Shown in pieces: positions 12,079 to 24,862 of a stretch of 64,000 bases of DNA (position 1 is the stretch's first letter; every line of letters begins with the position of its first letter). The notes below the pieces were generated by a model. That model was not told where the DNA came from. It saw only the letters and a list, made by a program, of their open reading frames with translations, and searched no databases. This stretch comes from Ladona fulva (lineage: Eukaryota > Arthropoda > Insecta > Odonata > Libellulidae). The stretch lies in contig KZ308305.1 of the NCBI GenBank assembly GCA_000376725.2, forward strand, positions 294,970-358,969. The letters run 5' to 3'. A program made the translations under genes and the position numbers.

Positions 12079-12353
12079 ATCGAAGTCCTGCAGCGAAAGG
12101 CGATGCGTTGTGTGAATAATAACTGGTGATAAATCAGTGAGAGTAACCCAGATACATCAGGACGCAGGATGCAAAGACCGTTCTTATACTGCGAGGAAGA
12201 TCAGGGAGATTGATGCTAGAACGAATCGATTGGAGAATTCTTTTTTCAGCGAAGAATACGCGAAATTAATTGCTTAGGGAAGTAGAGACATGGTGTATGC
12301 ACCCCATTGCTACAGGCCGAAAGGCAACTTCAAGGTGCTTACGTAGATATAGC
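12079..12353 (+). mobile_element. Non-LTR retrotransposon 3' end (CR1/L2/Jockey group), decayed
   Basis: The translation contains EVLQRKAMRCVNNNW followed by two stops and ISESN, then in another frame ARKIREIDARTNRLENSFFS and EEYAKLIA, then a stop. This aligns with the tail at 40612-40995 (LEKVQRKAIRFVKNW..., ARKIREIDARTHFFRERYAKI). The segment between (MLQDAKWESLEVRR through SPCYIGRSEN) is deleted. A 3' UTR follows with a diverged ATTGCTACAGGCCGAAAGGC hairpin and a TACGTAGATATAG end. Stops, a frameshift and the deletion make it non-functional. R1 copy D begins immediately after it. Confidence 0.75.
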
Positions 12354-12444
12354 TTAATATGCCTCATTCCCCCTCCAAAGCTTATGGTAGCTGATGGGGG
12401 AGGAGTTAAGGATCCAAGGCTGACGACTTTACAGTCGGACTCAT
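12354..12444 (+). repeat. R1 dispersed repeat, copy D (3' part)
   Basis: GCCTCATTCCCCCTCC, then AAAGCTTATGGTAGCTGATG and a diverged end block with TTTACAGTCGG. It abuts the non-LTR 3' end without visible spacer, so one element inserted at, or was truncated against, the other. Confidence 0.6.
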
Positions 12445-15299
12445 TATAGAATCAATTAGTCAAACAAATCAGTTAGTATGAAGAGTTTCCGAAGATGAAG
12501 AAGGCCTGGCCAACAGGTCGACCGCGATCAAGTAATTGATCGCTGAATGAAATTTAAATTTAGTAGAGTAAGAACAATCATTGAGATGCTCCAGGACAGA
12601 AGAATCATTTTGATTGCTCTGTATGCTCAGCCGTACAACGTGCGTTTGCGCACTAAAATAATCTAAGACTTAGTAGGCCTAGGAGGAAACCTCAAGGACT
12701 GAAGACGGAAATTAGCCATGAAAACTTGATTGTGTTTACAGAACCTCGATTTTGTAATTTTACAAATCGATTGTAGCGAGAGATACTTTGGCTACCCCAG
12801 AGACAAAAATAAGACAACGAAAATCCGGAAGACTAAATATAGGTTAATAAGGAATGATTATTAGTATTAAAGGAAAAGGTTTGACAAAGTTTCGAAATCA
12901 TTCGTAATGAGAATGTTGTTCACTTTCATTAGAAAATAAAGGAACTTAGCCGATATCAATCCAATAACAAACAAAGGAATCCGAGAAAAAGAAACAACAA
13001 AAGACAAATATAATAAATAAGACCAAGTTATAGCATGACAATCAATAACAAAATCTTTTTGTTTAAACTTAATCTACGTGTTATGCCGGTTATTCACTGC
13101 TACGTTACGCACATACTTGCAGAAATCGAAAGCCCATGACGTAAAAGATAGAAAAATACACTCGCATCTTTCTCAGCAGGTTAGCAGCAACTTATCTGTA
13201 CATGTAACGATTGAATCTGCCAGCATTTGCTTTTCAATTCATTAAATATGTCCACCAATAAATAAAATTTTAAGAAATGTGCATCGGTTCATCCGTTCCG
13301 TTGGTTCTGCAAATTTGGCGTCTTTGCAGATTCCCTAAAGCGCCAGGGGGTTTACCGTCAAGTTCATCGACAAGGTTTCGCTATAGTTCAATAATTTCTT
13401 ACGGAAGCAGCTTGACTGAGGCAGCAAAAGCATCAGTGAATGACCCAAGTCGATAACGCTTGCCAAGCAGAACAAAGACCCTGCCTTGATTCCAAGCCAC
13501 AAGGGCGGACCCAGCCTCCGCCTTTATTAGGATGAGAGGGAAAGGAAGATCGAGATTCGACGCATACAAAATAGCAAAATATAGCCATGCAATTAAATTA
13601 TAAACTTTTCACACTTATCCATCCAATACATGCTTGTAAAATATTTTACGTTACATTTAAGATTTAAGTTACACACCTATCGCTTTGGCTAATTTGCTTC
13701 AAATGCACAAGGGAAAATTTTTTCTCTGTTTACGACGTTATTTATTCTTTTGAGCAACTTTGTTTTAAAAGTTGAAAATGTGACCCTACATGAAGGAGAC
13801 AACTTAAGGTAAAAATAATTGTGGAGACAATTTCGTGTATTATTAGACATTTTATCTGTCCTGTGAAGTGGCATCTTACAGCGGAGTTCAACTGAAAACG
13901 CTAGCAGAAGACTATTAACCGATGCAGTCCTGGAATTAGTATAAATACGAAGAGAACCACCGTTTTCAGGTAAAACAATCTCATGAAATTACGGGACTGG
14001 AAGATACACCTTTATCTCCACTCTTTAATCTTCCCCCGCATGGTGCGTGGTTACACAATGATATCGGAAAGCAAACGAGAGACCCTCGTAACGATTTTTT
14101 CCGCTACAAAACATTTTTTTTAAGACTCGATAATGAATACGGATAATAATGAATACGGATTCTGCTAATGAATTTTTTGGATGATACCTGCGTACGTGCA
14201 TTTGCAAATAAAATCAAACATGCTAGATTTTGCACATTCTTGTTTTCTCCTGCTAAAACGTAATTTTTATCTACATATAACCGTTAACTAAGGTGATTCC
14301 GGAACGAATAGCTTCTTCGGCCGAGGTATCGCTGTGTCCGAAGCAGCAAAATGTAAGAGAAACCACCAGATACTAAGAAGCACTTCACATTTAAATGTTT
14401 ACTAGCGAATGAAAAGAAAAAATTCATTAAAACTATACGGAGTATAATCCCTAACGATAAAACATTAACGGATAACTATACACTGGAAGCTCCTAAACCA
14501 AATCTTACATGCTTGTACATTATTATGGATGGAATTAATCTGGCCTCTCAGTTAAATCGTTTCCCGGCCTATTTCGTGAAATTCATTGGTGATACTTGAA
14601 ACTTATTTGGTTGATCGCTAAGATTAATTTTATAGTTGATCCCCAAATTTGCTTTTACATAATGTACAATAATAGGAACCATTAAAAGAATGTGCCATGA
14701 AATACGTACGTTACCTTTTAAGTACAAATTTAAATATTTTATAGTGCAACAAGCTGCAATTCATTTCCATTTTAGGAAAAAATAAAACCAGAAACGTACT
14801 TTTTCTTTTATTTAACTACGGGGACCGCTATTGAGAGAATCTTTTTCGATAAAAAAACAAAAAGAGTATTTCCTTGTAGCTTGGAAGAGCTGATTTCGAT
14901 TCGATTGTATATTAATTGGATGTTAATAATTGTATATTAATATCTGGATATTCGATTGTACTAATAGAACTTGAAAGAGTTGCCTGACTTTTAATCACAC
15001 AGTCACATTACAGTTTTTCGAATGTTGAAAGACTAATAACCAATCCATTAAGGATAAGAACCATTCCTGAAAGACATGCGTACCTAAATCATTAACACAT
15101 GATATTCTGAACTAGTTCTACTTCATAACTTGCCTCTTCAGAATTTTCAGGGAAGGAGGAACGCAGTATTCAGAGGGGAAAAAGGTTCAAAACCGCAACT
15201 TTACTCACTCTTATGCGTTCCTTGAAAATTCCTCCCAGAATCTTCGGCCAAAACAACCAAATAAAAACAGCTATGGGAGCAATCTGGTCCGAAGGAACA
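12445..15299. other. No gene seen
   Basis: AT-rich with no recognised frame. A small direct duplication of about 16 bp (TAATGAATACGGATAA) lies at 14131-14160. A slightly GC-richer stretch lies at 13310-13560 without recognisable content. Confidence 0.45.
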
Positions 15300-15900
15300 A
15301 TCACTTAGTTGCACAACACCCGGGGGAATATCCAGAAGCGGGAACACTCACGCACTCACAAAACGCGCGTTATCTGCCGGGCGAAATCGAAAGAACCCCC
15401 AAGTTTGGCCCGTCGTCCGACCAGCGATGCGGGTGCAAATCGATCCCGGTTAACGCCGCCGCGATCGCCGGTCGAACGAACGCGGCAGACGGCGGCAAAG
15501 TAACGACCGAAGGTAGACGCCCGCGTGACATGGGGAGAATTACGAGTTTGTGAGAAGCGGGAATGATGAAGATGGAGAGAGAGAGAAAAGGGGGCTTTTC
15601 TAAAGTTGTTTTTTTACTTCCAACGGAAAGAGACGGGGAGAGATGTTAAATGAGATCGGAACTTGGCTTAAGAGGGGAGGGGAAGACGTGGGAGTCGGGA
15701 GAGGAGAAATAAGTTAAACCCCGACGCGGTAGCAGTTAGGTAAGAAGTGTGAAAAGGAGTCCTCACGCAGGGAAAGAGGGCTGTCGGAAGGGAAGGAGCG
15801 AGCAAGTGCTCGCAAAGTAACAATTATTCCTCCGGCGTGGAAATTTCCTCCGCCCGTCCCGGAAAGAAAGGACCGTGACATTCGTGCATTGGCGACGAGT
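15300..15900. promoter_or_regulatory. CpG-dense, GC-rich stretch; possible promoter region
   Basis: CpG is dense at 15300-15530 (for example GTTAACGCCGCCGCGATCG), then the sequence becomes purine-rich (AGAGAGAGAG near 15580) and GC-rich again to about 15900. This stands out from the AT-rich surroundings. It lies just upstream of the candidate ORF at 15950. No TATA box, initiator or known factor site can be assigned with confidence. Confidence 0.25.
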
Positions 15901-15949
15901 TGAGGCTTACCATAGGATGAATCCTTTCAACTTTTGAATTTGGCGGGAA

Positions 15950-16180
15950 ATGCCTGACACACTTGAAAAATTTTGCCGACTTGTAGAAGATCTCCGAGAA
16001 TTCGGATTCGTCACGCTAATTGCTGGATGGGATGATGAGAAAGTCAGGAAGTGTTTGTGGTTAGAGTATGTTAGGCATAATCAGGAAAATTCTAAGGAGC
16101 GAGCTTGGCCGCAAGGACAGTCTCCATCAACTTCTCCGTCGTTGAAGGATGTAACGACCGTTGCGGCCCTTAATGAATAA
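15950..16180 (+). CDS. Candidate small ORF or first coding exon, family unknown
   Basis: 76 codons starting MPDTLEKFCRLVEDLREFG. The first 40 residues look like an amphipathic helical segment (FVTLIAGWDDEKVRKCLWLE); the rest is polar. The ATG context is GGGAAATGCC. Inside it a GTATGT at 16066-16071 could serve as a splice donor, giving a first coding exon of about 38 codons. The CpG-dense stretch upstream would suit a promoter. I recognise no domain; chance is a real alternative. Confidence 0.25.
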   Translation: MPDTLEKFCRLVEDLREFGFVTLIAGWDDEKVRKCLWLEYVRHNQENSKERAWPQGQSPSTSPSLKDVTTVAALNE

Positions 16181-17274
16181 TGAACATTTAAAATAACCTC
16201 TCCATTCTGAAGTCTGTGATTTATACCACTTCGGATAGGTGAGAAAAACTTAGGAAGATTACACGGAAGAGGAGAAGTTAGATAATAATATACTTTAGTC
16301 TAAGTAAATACAATTTTCGCTGACCGAGGAGTAAAATGCATGACCAATACGATGGTACGTATGATAATAATGAGTAGAGGATGAAGTATAGGCTATGAGA
16401 ACAATCCCTTATGAGATGGATTCAAGTACTCGAAGAGGTCCAACGAAAAGTGAGGCGCTTAAGGAACAATTCTTTCGAAGAATTCAACAGCAACTAATGC
16501 GTTAACAGAACCCGGATGAGAACGTTGAAAGAAATGCACAATAAGGTAATGACTCTACAGTTGATAAGGCCCCTTCCATAAGCATCTAAATAAACAATTG
16601 TAGCGGTATTTTTTATTCCATCGAGGAAATAACATATTTTCTCCTATAAATGTACAATGTATTTATGCACATATTGACGACGGAAAAAGCTTAAGTTTTG
16701 AAATAATAGGCGTTCCGACAATCAAACATATTCTGACTATACTTTACCCTCGGAGGGCAGCTCCAGCCCCAGAGACAAATCTTTATAAAGCTGGGCTGCA
16801 TAAAAATTCAAGATTATTATCTCAGAAGACGCAATGGATATAATACAACTACTTGGGCGGTCAGGTGACGATAGTAAATTAGGAAAAAGGACGAGACAGT
16901 TAATCCTATATCGTGATTCGTTTTCCCTACGAAGGATGCGCGACAGAATAAACTAAACAATTAGGCGAGAAGAAGGGTCCTCCTATACGGTGAAATGCGG
17001 CACACTGTGTACCTCCGCGACTCGAAAATCACTCCCAGTCCACATTCAAAGGAGAGCATCGTTTGCATCTGAATGCCTCAGCAAATTCTGAAAAGGGCTA
17101 TTGTCGCCTCCCTTGAGAAAAACGGTCGATTTGCCACGGCGGTACTCCCACGCGATTAAGCAGTCTTCTCCGACGTACATTTGCGCTTCGAAAACATAAA
17201 AAGCGTGCGAAAAAAATTTTCCATTGTGACTCCAACCTTACCGGAGGTTTAATTCAATGCTAGAGAGTACTGAC
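16181..17274. other. No gene seen
   Basis: Mixed composition, no recognised frame, repeat or RNA gene. Confidence 0.45.
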
Positions 17275-17291
17275 ATGGGTTCGAACCCCAT
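17275..17291 (+). other. Perfect tRNA-like T-arm (B-box)
   Basis: ATGGG TTCGAAC CCCAT forms a perfect 5-bp T-stem with a canonical loop. The 60 bases before it (from 17221) do not fold into convincing D and anticodon arms, so this is a SINE head, a decayed tRNA or chance rather than a tRNA gene. Confidence 0.35.
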
Positions 17292-17945
17292 TATTTGCGG
17301 GTTCAGGTGATAAATGAGAGATCTCGGAGTCCTAACGGATTCGGCCTCTTTCCGCAATTCTCGCCTTGGATTGCTGGGAGACGATGTTAATCAACCTCTT
17401 TCGACGATGTGCTCAAATGGCTGGCACATGGTGACTCCTAAGAGTTTCGTTACTTCGAGCCGACCTGGCGAAACTCGAATTCGTTGAAAGGTGAAAGACC
17501 CTGACGGAGGATCTAGCATTGCCGAAATAACAACGTTCCTGGAATAGTTTTAAAATTTCTTTAAATAATCTCTGGCATCGTATGAAATCAACGTCGAAAG
17601 AAATGCGAAAATACACTTTTTCCCGATGCAATATGTCAGGATGCAGGAAAGAAAATAACTCTGGAAGGGTTCCACGAGAAAATTTTAATAGTACGGCCTG
17701 GTTCGAACCACAAGTTCATCAGCAAGTTAAGTATGCCAAAACGCAACAATTGCATACAAGAAAGAGAACCAACAATTAATCGCCCGAGGACAAAGAGCAA
17801 CATTCAAGCAAGAAAAGGCAGGATGAAAGTTTACAATGGACAGCAGGAAGGTGGCTTAGAACAGGTGGTTGTAAGAATTTAATTATATTTTTTGTGTTAT
17901 ATTAATTCCATCTGTTCTATGTCATCGAATGTGTGAGCTTTTTGC
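17292..17945. other. No gene seen
   Basis: Frames at 17413-17631 (-) and 17582-17779 (+) overlap and show no family resemblance. A T-rich stretch directly precedes the RTE-type tail. Confidence 0.4.
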
Positions 17946-18290
17946 ATGTTTTATGTTTGGAATATATCCATTAACAGGAAACGAAACACCTGGGTTAGGA
18001 AGATAACAGGAGTGACAGACAACATAGATAAGGTAAGATCACTGAAATGGATGTGGGCAGGCCATGTTGCAAGGAGAAAAGACAACCGATGGACATCAGC
18101 AGTGCTGAACTGGATACCAAGAGACGTGAAGAGACCAAGAAGAAGACCAAGGGACCGATGGAACAGAGACATAATTCAGTATTTAGGGGTAACATGGCAA
18201 CGAGAGGCTCAGAATAGAGATAATTGGAAAGCGCTTGGAGAGGCCTACATCCGACGTCGGATTGAAAATGGCTGATGATGATATTCATAT
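17946..18290 (+). mobile_element. RTE-type non-LTR retrotransposon, C-terminal tail and 3' end
   Basis: The frame at 17946-18275 carries the well-known C-terminal signature of RTE-type reverse transcriptases: KITGVTDNIDKVRSLKW, WAGHVARRKDNRWTSAVL, PRDVKRPRRRPRDRW and WQREAQNRDNWKALGEAYI, ending in a stop. Homology begins near NTWVRK (about 17985); the first dozen residues are probably flanking DNA. The 3' end is a short TGATGATGATATTC tail, as expected for RTE elements. Endonuclease and polymerase domains are absent, so this is a dead-on-arrival 5'-truncated copy. The tail is uninterrupted, so it is younger than the other tails here or inserted more recently. Confidence 0.85.
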
Positions 18291-18773
18291 TTGTCTTTAA
18301 GATAAAATCTTATTAATTATCATATAAATCTGCGGCGGAAACAGATAAGAACAGAGCTTAGTTTCAATTACTGAGAGATTTTTATCCCTCGATAAAAAAA
18401 TACTGCAAATCAAACACGAAAAACAGATTAAAATTCCTTTCCTGGCACCACATTTTTGTCCAACCATTTTAGACATTTTTTTATTTCCGTGCGCCTCTCG
18501 ACCTCACCCATCCCACACCATAACCTTCTTTCCAAGATTATTTAATAGTTACTCTTTCGAATTGAAACACTAGTGCACATTCAAGAAACAATATTTTATA
18601 TAAAGTATTCCATATATTCCATCGAAACTCATAAATAAATCATTCGTAAGATTAGATTAAACGCCAAGCTAAGTTAAACGGATTGCTTAAACTCAAATTC
18701 TCCCTAGTCGACAACTCCTAATCAAGGATTAAGGGTTATTCCTCGTCCTTCTAATCTAACTGAAGTTAACTCT
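18291..18773. other. No feature seen
   Basis: AT-rich spacer between the RTE-type tail and the Tigger-like MITE; no coding frame. Confidence 0.4.
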
Positions 18774-19207
18774 CGATTATCCGGGATGGGCCAAGGATGC
18801 GCGATTATGAGAAAACACGGATAATCCAAACTTTTTTATTTCTAATAATATTCATAAGTTATGTAAATATACAATTTCTTATTATTTGCGCTCATGGTCC
18901 GTTATTTTTGATTGTTTCAAGGACTAGTTAAGAGTTTTCTTCTCCCGACTGCGGATCTTTTTAGCAGTGATAATGTCACTTGTAGTAGTACTCCCATTGA
19001 TCCATAGAAAAGGTCTTACGTAACTGGTTTACGTCCTGCGTACGTCCTTACGTACGTCCTGGTTTAATAAGAACGTGAAAATACCTGTGTTTTTATGTTC
19101 GAATTTTCTCCAAAAAGAATGCGGAAAAAATCGACGTAGAGTAAAATTGCATGCACGAATAATCTGCAAAAAGGATAATCCACCCACGGATAATCGGGAA
19201 AACACTG
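18774..19207. mobile_element. Tigger/pogo-like MITE (TcMar-Tigger type terminal repeats)
   Basis: The left end CGATTATCCGGGATGGG matches the reverse complement of the right end, which reads CCCGATTATCCGTGGG on the minus strand and ends CAGTG. Subterminal GGATAATCC words recur on both sides (18826-18834; 19173-19181). GATTATCCG-type termini are typical of Tigger-like elements. A TA target duplication cannot be placed firmly, and the left terminal CAG is worn. No transposase frame. Inside, ACGTCCT repeats three times within 19031-19060. Confidence 0.55.
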
Positions 19208-20742
19208 TGTTATACTTTAGCTATGGTCATACAAGGCCTCAAATCCGTTAGTGAATTTGTTTAGTGAGACTCGATTGAGACCCAGGTCTTCCGATCACAG
19301 CTCAACAAACTTCTCGCAGAGACGCAGAGAGTTTTATGCGAGAAGCTCTCAAAAAAGAGGGAAACAAAACTGGCAGGGTTAGCGGGGGTTATCGAGCTCG
19401 CAATGACGCTGGACTGGGTTCACATCGGCGGAATGGGAACGCGGATCGCAACAGTGGAGAAGGGTGCATGCGGAGTCAGTGGGTCGTGAGGAGGAGGAAG
19501 ATCTCCCTTTTAATTCAGACGGACCAATTTAAGCTCTAGGAAGAGTATCGCTCCCTCTGAGAAGAGACAATGTCTGCCGATGGGCAGTAAAATGAGCAAA
19601 AGGACTCCGTCAAACTTTGCTTCGTATCCGAAAGACCCCGAGCATTCTTATTTTCTTAATTGAAATAATCGTTCTCCCCTCTTTCCGATAAAAAAATTAA
19701 TGGAGAGTGAGCTTGTTATTTCTCGGAGTTTATCGCCAGCTTATGCACTCGGTCACAACTCCATATTCTCCGCTTTAGATATGTAGCTATTTCGGGAGAA
19801 TAAACTTACGCAATAGATTCATGTGTACCAATCAATATGATCCAATAAATACAGATTTATCAAAAAAATATCGCTCATACTTCATTTTGTAATACAAGTG
19901 AATCGGAAGAAGTTAATAACGCTAAAAATGTAAGCTAGATGATAGTAATAAATTGTCCTCCCTAAAAGAGCTATGAAATAATCTGGTTAAACCTAATCAC
20001 AACCGGATACAACCGATCCAATACTGGATGCATTAATAAATTATATTACCTCGTGACGCTCAATACATAAAGATAACTAAAAATTAAATCATAGAATTTA
20101 CCGGTATAATCTGACTGCATTAAAACTATTTCTTCGTTACATTCATCATTCTATAGCCAACAAAATTTTTTTTAATATAACAAATCCCTTTACACTATGA
20201 AAACCTGGATAACTAAACGAAAAAAATGTAAATGTAAACCATTTATCTCAACTCGTATTTACATTGCATTAGAAATTGATGTATATTTTATATTTGTTTC
20301 GTTTATATAAAGATTTATTGCATTGCTAAGTAAATTGATTCTTATCCATTTTTGTTCATGGAAAATGCTCAACTATTGTCTTAAACCAAGCGACTACTTC
20401 CCTCTTTCATGCGACCATTCGAACTTCCGCCATCTTCAACGGATTCGGGACCCATAGAGTGGGAACCAGAATCTAACCTAGAATACATCAAATTATCCAG
20501 ATATGAGTTTCTGGCGAAGAAGAAATAGTCCCAGATACGTCGCTAATTTTTCACACATTTTATCCCAAGAAAATTAATTTAAATCTACTGAAACAACATC
20601 GAACGATACAGAATTCCAACAAAGACCCGTTAGAGGAGACCTTTTGAAGCCTCCGATGAAAAGATGATTTAACTCCGCCATAACTCAAGCCATCTTTAGC
20701 GTCGCAACTTTATCACGCGTGTGGACATGTATGCGCTGTCTA
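19208..20742. other. No gene seen
   Basis: AT-rich; the 67-codon frame at 19336-19539 has no recognised motif. Confidence 0.4.
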
Positions 20743-20800
20743 CGCGAGTCGAGCCCGCGACCTCGGAAATGGACGCTGGTCATATTAACACCATCGAAGC
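20743..20800 (-). other. tRNA-like T-arm in a CpG-rich patch
   Basis: On the minus strand CGCGG GCTCGAC TCGCG (20759-20743) forms a 5-bp T-stem (one G-T) with a 7-nt loop, preceded by CCGAGGT as in a variable loop. Upstream on the same strand is a D-arm-like GGTGTTAATATGACC. A tRNA-derived SINE is possible. Two overlapping plus-strand frames at 20719-20936 are open because of the high GC content and have no known domain. Confidence 0.25.
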
Positions 20801-22319
20801 CCGCGGAGAGACAGGGACATCAATTAAGTCACTTCTTGTTCGCGATGCAAATGCGTGGAATCGTGCGCTGGACAAAATGCGCCTCACTGGAGAGGACTGT
20901 GACGCGATGCAACCCTATCCAGTATGCATAGCCTAAAAGAGACGCGACAGGACAAACAATGGACGGTCGATGATGCGTAGAGGCCGCCATCGGATGACTC
21001 CGGATTCGCGACCATTCGAAACCGCACGTCAACTCGCTCTCGACCGACCTTCGATGCCTCTTCTCACCTCCTTAATAAGAGAAATTTTCCCTCCCTTAGC
21101 AGCCTCCGTTTTCACCGGGACTAACACCTTACCGCGAATCCTCCCGATAATACTTCATAGGTTCGCATTAATAAATTTGCGGCCTGGTCACTAATTGAGG
21201 TATTTCCTAACGCATCCATTTTGGGAATAATTATTCACACCCATTCTTAATAATTGATCGCTTAATTTTGGGATTGTGAGACCGTCTTTAAAAAAATGAT
21301 GACGTTATTCTTTTAGATTTCTCTATTCTGAGCGAGACTGAATGCAGACTGAAAATGCAAACATATCCATCAAAAGAGCTTTCCTTCAAACAAATTACGA
21401 TGTTAAGGAGAAGAACCGATCTTCCGGATATATCCAGTTAACAATCCTGAAGGACTGGATGTATTCTTCTCATGTACTACGGAAGTTTTTCCATTGATTG
21501 TTGGAAACACTTGTCGGATTGCCTTAGTCACATTCTGAATAGCTGTTTTAGTTGGAGAGCCTTTTAGGTCTGTTAGGTTAGGTATGTTAATTTCAATTTT
21601 CATCCTTCAATGTAAAAATAACATTAGATTTACTTCCATGAAGGGCATAGTACTTCCTAAGCTGCAACTAATTTCAACAAGGATAATACCACCTTTTCCG
21701 TTATTTACCCTAGTTGTTGACATTTTCCCCTATTAATCTATTCTTCACAGAAAATAATTCCGACTTTTCTCAATGGTTCTCAAAATTCAATACAAACCAC
21801 GCGAACTGTCCCTAAAGGAGAGACAGAATAGAATGGAGGAGGTGTAAGATGCTTATTTTTGGCTTTCTAGAACACATATATATCAGCAATATTGAAAATT
21901 GAAGGAAAAAAGCAATCATCTTCATTACAAACAATTCAATCTTGATTCAGTAGCCAGGCTTGTACTGCGGCTCTGGTTTCTTAATCTTTTACCAGAGTGT
22001 ATAATTCATCACAATAGTTGGATGGCTTCTTTGGACTCAGTTCTTGCGGATTTCCCCTCTACGTGCAATATATATTTGAAGCCATAGCGCTAAAATCATT
22101 CTTAAGTACCGTTGCAGGAGTGTGATCACTGCTCCAACAGTTCGACAGGTTGCCTCAATGAAAAGTTAGTAAGTATAGGTTATGATGTGCGAATAATGTA
22201 TATTAGTAAAGACTGATGCTGAAGCACATTATCGTATTTTATAAAGGAATAAACTTCCTTCGAAAAGCTTAATTTATACTACTCGGTCGACATCAGAGGA
22301 GAAGACTTAAATGATACGA
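20801..22319. other. No gene seen
   Basis: GC content falls after about 21060. Frames at 20970-21194 (+), 21403-21603 (-) and 21899-22087 (+) show no family resemblance. Confidence 0.4.
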
Positions 22320-22900
22320 AATAACGCGATGACGCTCCATCACGAAAAAATCCTGTATTTATCATCCATCTCGCCGAATCCATCACTTTCCATTTCAGCA
22401 AGGTTACTTCACTTCCTCCTACATATCTTCTCCCATTCTCTTCCTCTTCCTTCCCAGCGATCCCCTATTCACCGTCTGCAGCAACTCATATACACACGCA
22501 CGCAGGGGCAAAAAGGAACGTCACGTGACCTCGAATGACTCCACAAGTCTGCGTGCCACCTCACCCTTTCGAGTCTCCATCTCTTCGCATCTCCTCCATC
22601 CATGCACCCCCGTTTCACAAGCCTCTCCCCCCCATTCGATTCCCCCCCACTCCGCTTCACTCTTCTCCTTCGAAAGGGTTGGGATGGAGCCGATGACGGC
22701 TGTGCAATAGCTAACCTCGGAAGCTGTTCGACCGCGATACGTGGTCGAAATCTTACGCCTATCGAATCCATCGAATCGATTCCGAAAATCGCCACTAGCG
22801 TCTTAGGGACAGAGCGTTTTTGAACGTGGGAAACAAGAAGGGGAATTTCCTTCGCTGCAAAGGCGGTGACGTCGCAGATTTTTCGGAACGCCGTCGACAA
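22320..22900. other. C/T-rich to GC-rich patch, no gene assigned
   Basis: The plus strand is pyrimidine-rich at 22380-22450 and 22560-22680 (several runs of six or more C), followed by a CpG-rich part to 22900. A 143-codon minus-strand frame (22469-22900) is open here, but its translation is arginine/serine-rich with no domain, and plus-strand frames overlap it. Confidence 0.35.
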
Positions 22901-24667
22901 AAGCGGGAATAAATTATGATTGCCGGAGCTTTTTCTACCACGATAAACGTGCTTACGTTGTTATGCCTTCGAAATGCTCGTGTGCGCAACAAAATTTCTC
23001 AGAGGCGTTTTCTTAGGAGTTCCAAACTGAATAAGGGAGCGAATATTTACGATGGTAACTTCCTAACTTACATTTTCAAGCTTACGCGTGTAGTTAATGC
23101 AGCAGGAGATGCCAATTTATTTAATGTCGCTAAATGCTTCCCGAAAAACAGCTTAAAAGAAGCCTAACTCCACAATATGGGTAAAAAGTAGTTTAGAATG
23201 TGATTCGAGGAGAATTCTGGAATTATCGAAGTCAAAAGTGGCGAAATTAGAAAGAGATTCCATAGTCTACTACAGCCATAACAGAACGCAGATCCTCGTC
23301 AAATATGTCAGTCGGCATTTTTCAACTGAAAAAAAACACGTTATAAGTGATTTTAAGCACGGAAAGAATCGTTGAAAACTTGCAACCACGAATACCACCC
23401 ATACATCTTAACTCTTGACTACTATTGAATTCACCTAGTATTTCGACAACAAAGGTCTGGACAATACCTAGTTACACTTAACAGTTCTTCAAAATTATTG
23501 ATTAACTAGTCACAACACTTCATTCAACTCTCAAATGTTTTCTTCTATGATTAGGTAGCCTCTACTATAGTCTGAAGTAATTCCCCATCAACAAATTCGG
23601 CAAAAATTAACAATTCAAAATTATCTTATGGATACAGACATGTAACGGATAAAAATCACTCGACTTCTTTAGATTCCGTCAAATTACAGTTAGTAAACTC
23701 ACATGCCAGGAAGTCTGTACCAGAAAATTCTGAGCCTCCCGATGATCAAATGGATTACAAGCATGTCTTCATTTCATCGTTTTGGTTTCACGAAATATAC
23801 TACGTTACCGATTAAGGGTGCTTCCCTAGTTTAAAACACAATTTTCTGCAGGGTTGCTTCTTGATCAAAATCAAAGAAACCCGATAAGCGGAGCCAAATA
23901 TATGATAATATTCGTTACCTCCAAACAATTGTCGACGGTTACAAATCAACGGAAATAAGAACGTTTCCATCTTCAGCCTCTTTCAAAACTTCCCGAATTA
24001 CCATTACCCACTTTGATCCTTTTGAAAAGCCTTACGTAAAGCGAAGAGCAATTTTCTAGGCGGTCGAACATGTGGCGGTGCTCCGACTAGGTAATTGAGA
24101 AATCTCCATGGCAGACTCTCAGAGGCAGTGAAACAAACCAAACCTTCGAACTCTGAAAGTCTTCATTGAAACACGGCTTATTTAACTTCATGAATGGAAA
24201 CTCGAGAAGTAGGAGACATAACAAATCCCACTGATCATAAGTGATATTTTCATAAGGACAAAGTCAACCAAACTAAATTCATGCTAACACTTTAATAAGC
24301 GATTTAATAAATGGCAACCGAGTTTTTTCGAGACACTATTATTATAATATTACTTACGCTACATTACGCAGGTTTTATCACGTAAATCTAAAATTTTTGA
24401 ATGAACAACGGTCAAAGAAGACGGAATAAATGAACGAGAACTCAGAAGAAAAACACTTGAAGAAGCTTACGGCATTTTTTGCAAAGGGCGGTGAATTACT
24501 TGAGAATAAGGCGTGAAAAAACAGCGAAATACTGCTATGGAGAAACTTCAGGGCGAAACCGTTTGCATAAAACGGACAATATGTTATGGACCCGCTGATA
24601 CGAGATGGTTAAGTGGTACCTCTACTGACGAAAATTTGTTTTCATTTGTTTCGGAATCATAAACATT
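22901..24667. other. No gene seen
   Basis: AT-rich; the 83-codon frame at 22916-23167 is not recognisable. Confidence 0.4.
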
Positions 24668-24862
24668 AACGGATAAATTCAGAGAGAGTACATTCGTGGA
24701 AGATGTGATCGGATGCAACCCCCCTACTACTTCAGCCGTTCCGACAATGAGGGTAAAATAAGATAAATAAATGCTAAGACAAGTCGTTTTAGGGACTTAA
24801 TCTTTCCGCGAATGAAACACGACAACAACTTGCGGCTTGCGGGGTATTTATGTAGATGAAGA
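24668..24862 (+). mobile_element. Non-LTR 3' end (same family as 40.5 kb), decayed
   Basis: Plus-strand translation shows LTDKFRESTFVEDVIGCN, PPYYFSRSDNEGKIR, a stop and NAKTSRFRDLIFPR, matching LDKFRGNTFSDDVI and PPCYFSRSDSERKIREIDA of the copy at 62915-63212. The 3' UTR hairpin is deleted and the copy ends GGCTTGCGGGGTATTTATG followed by TAGATGAAG. The in-frame stop and deletion mark it as dead. Confidence 0.7.

Noticed and set aside
22469..22900. 143-codon minus-strand frame
   Set aside because: Lies in a GC-rich, stop-poor patch with overlapping plus-strand frames; arginine/serine-rich and unrecognised.
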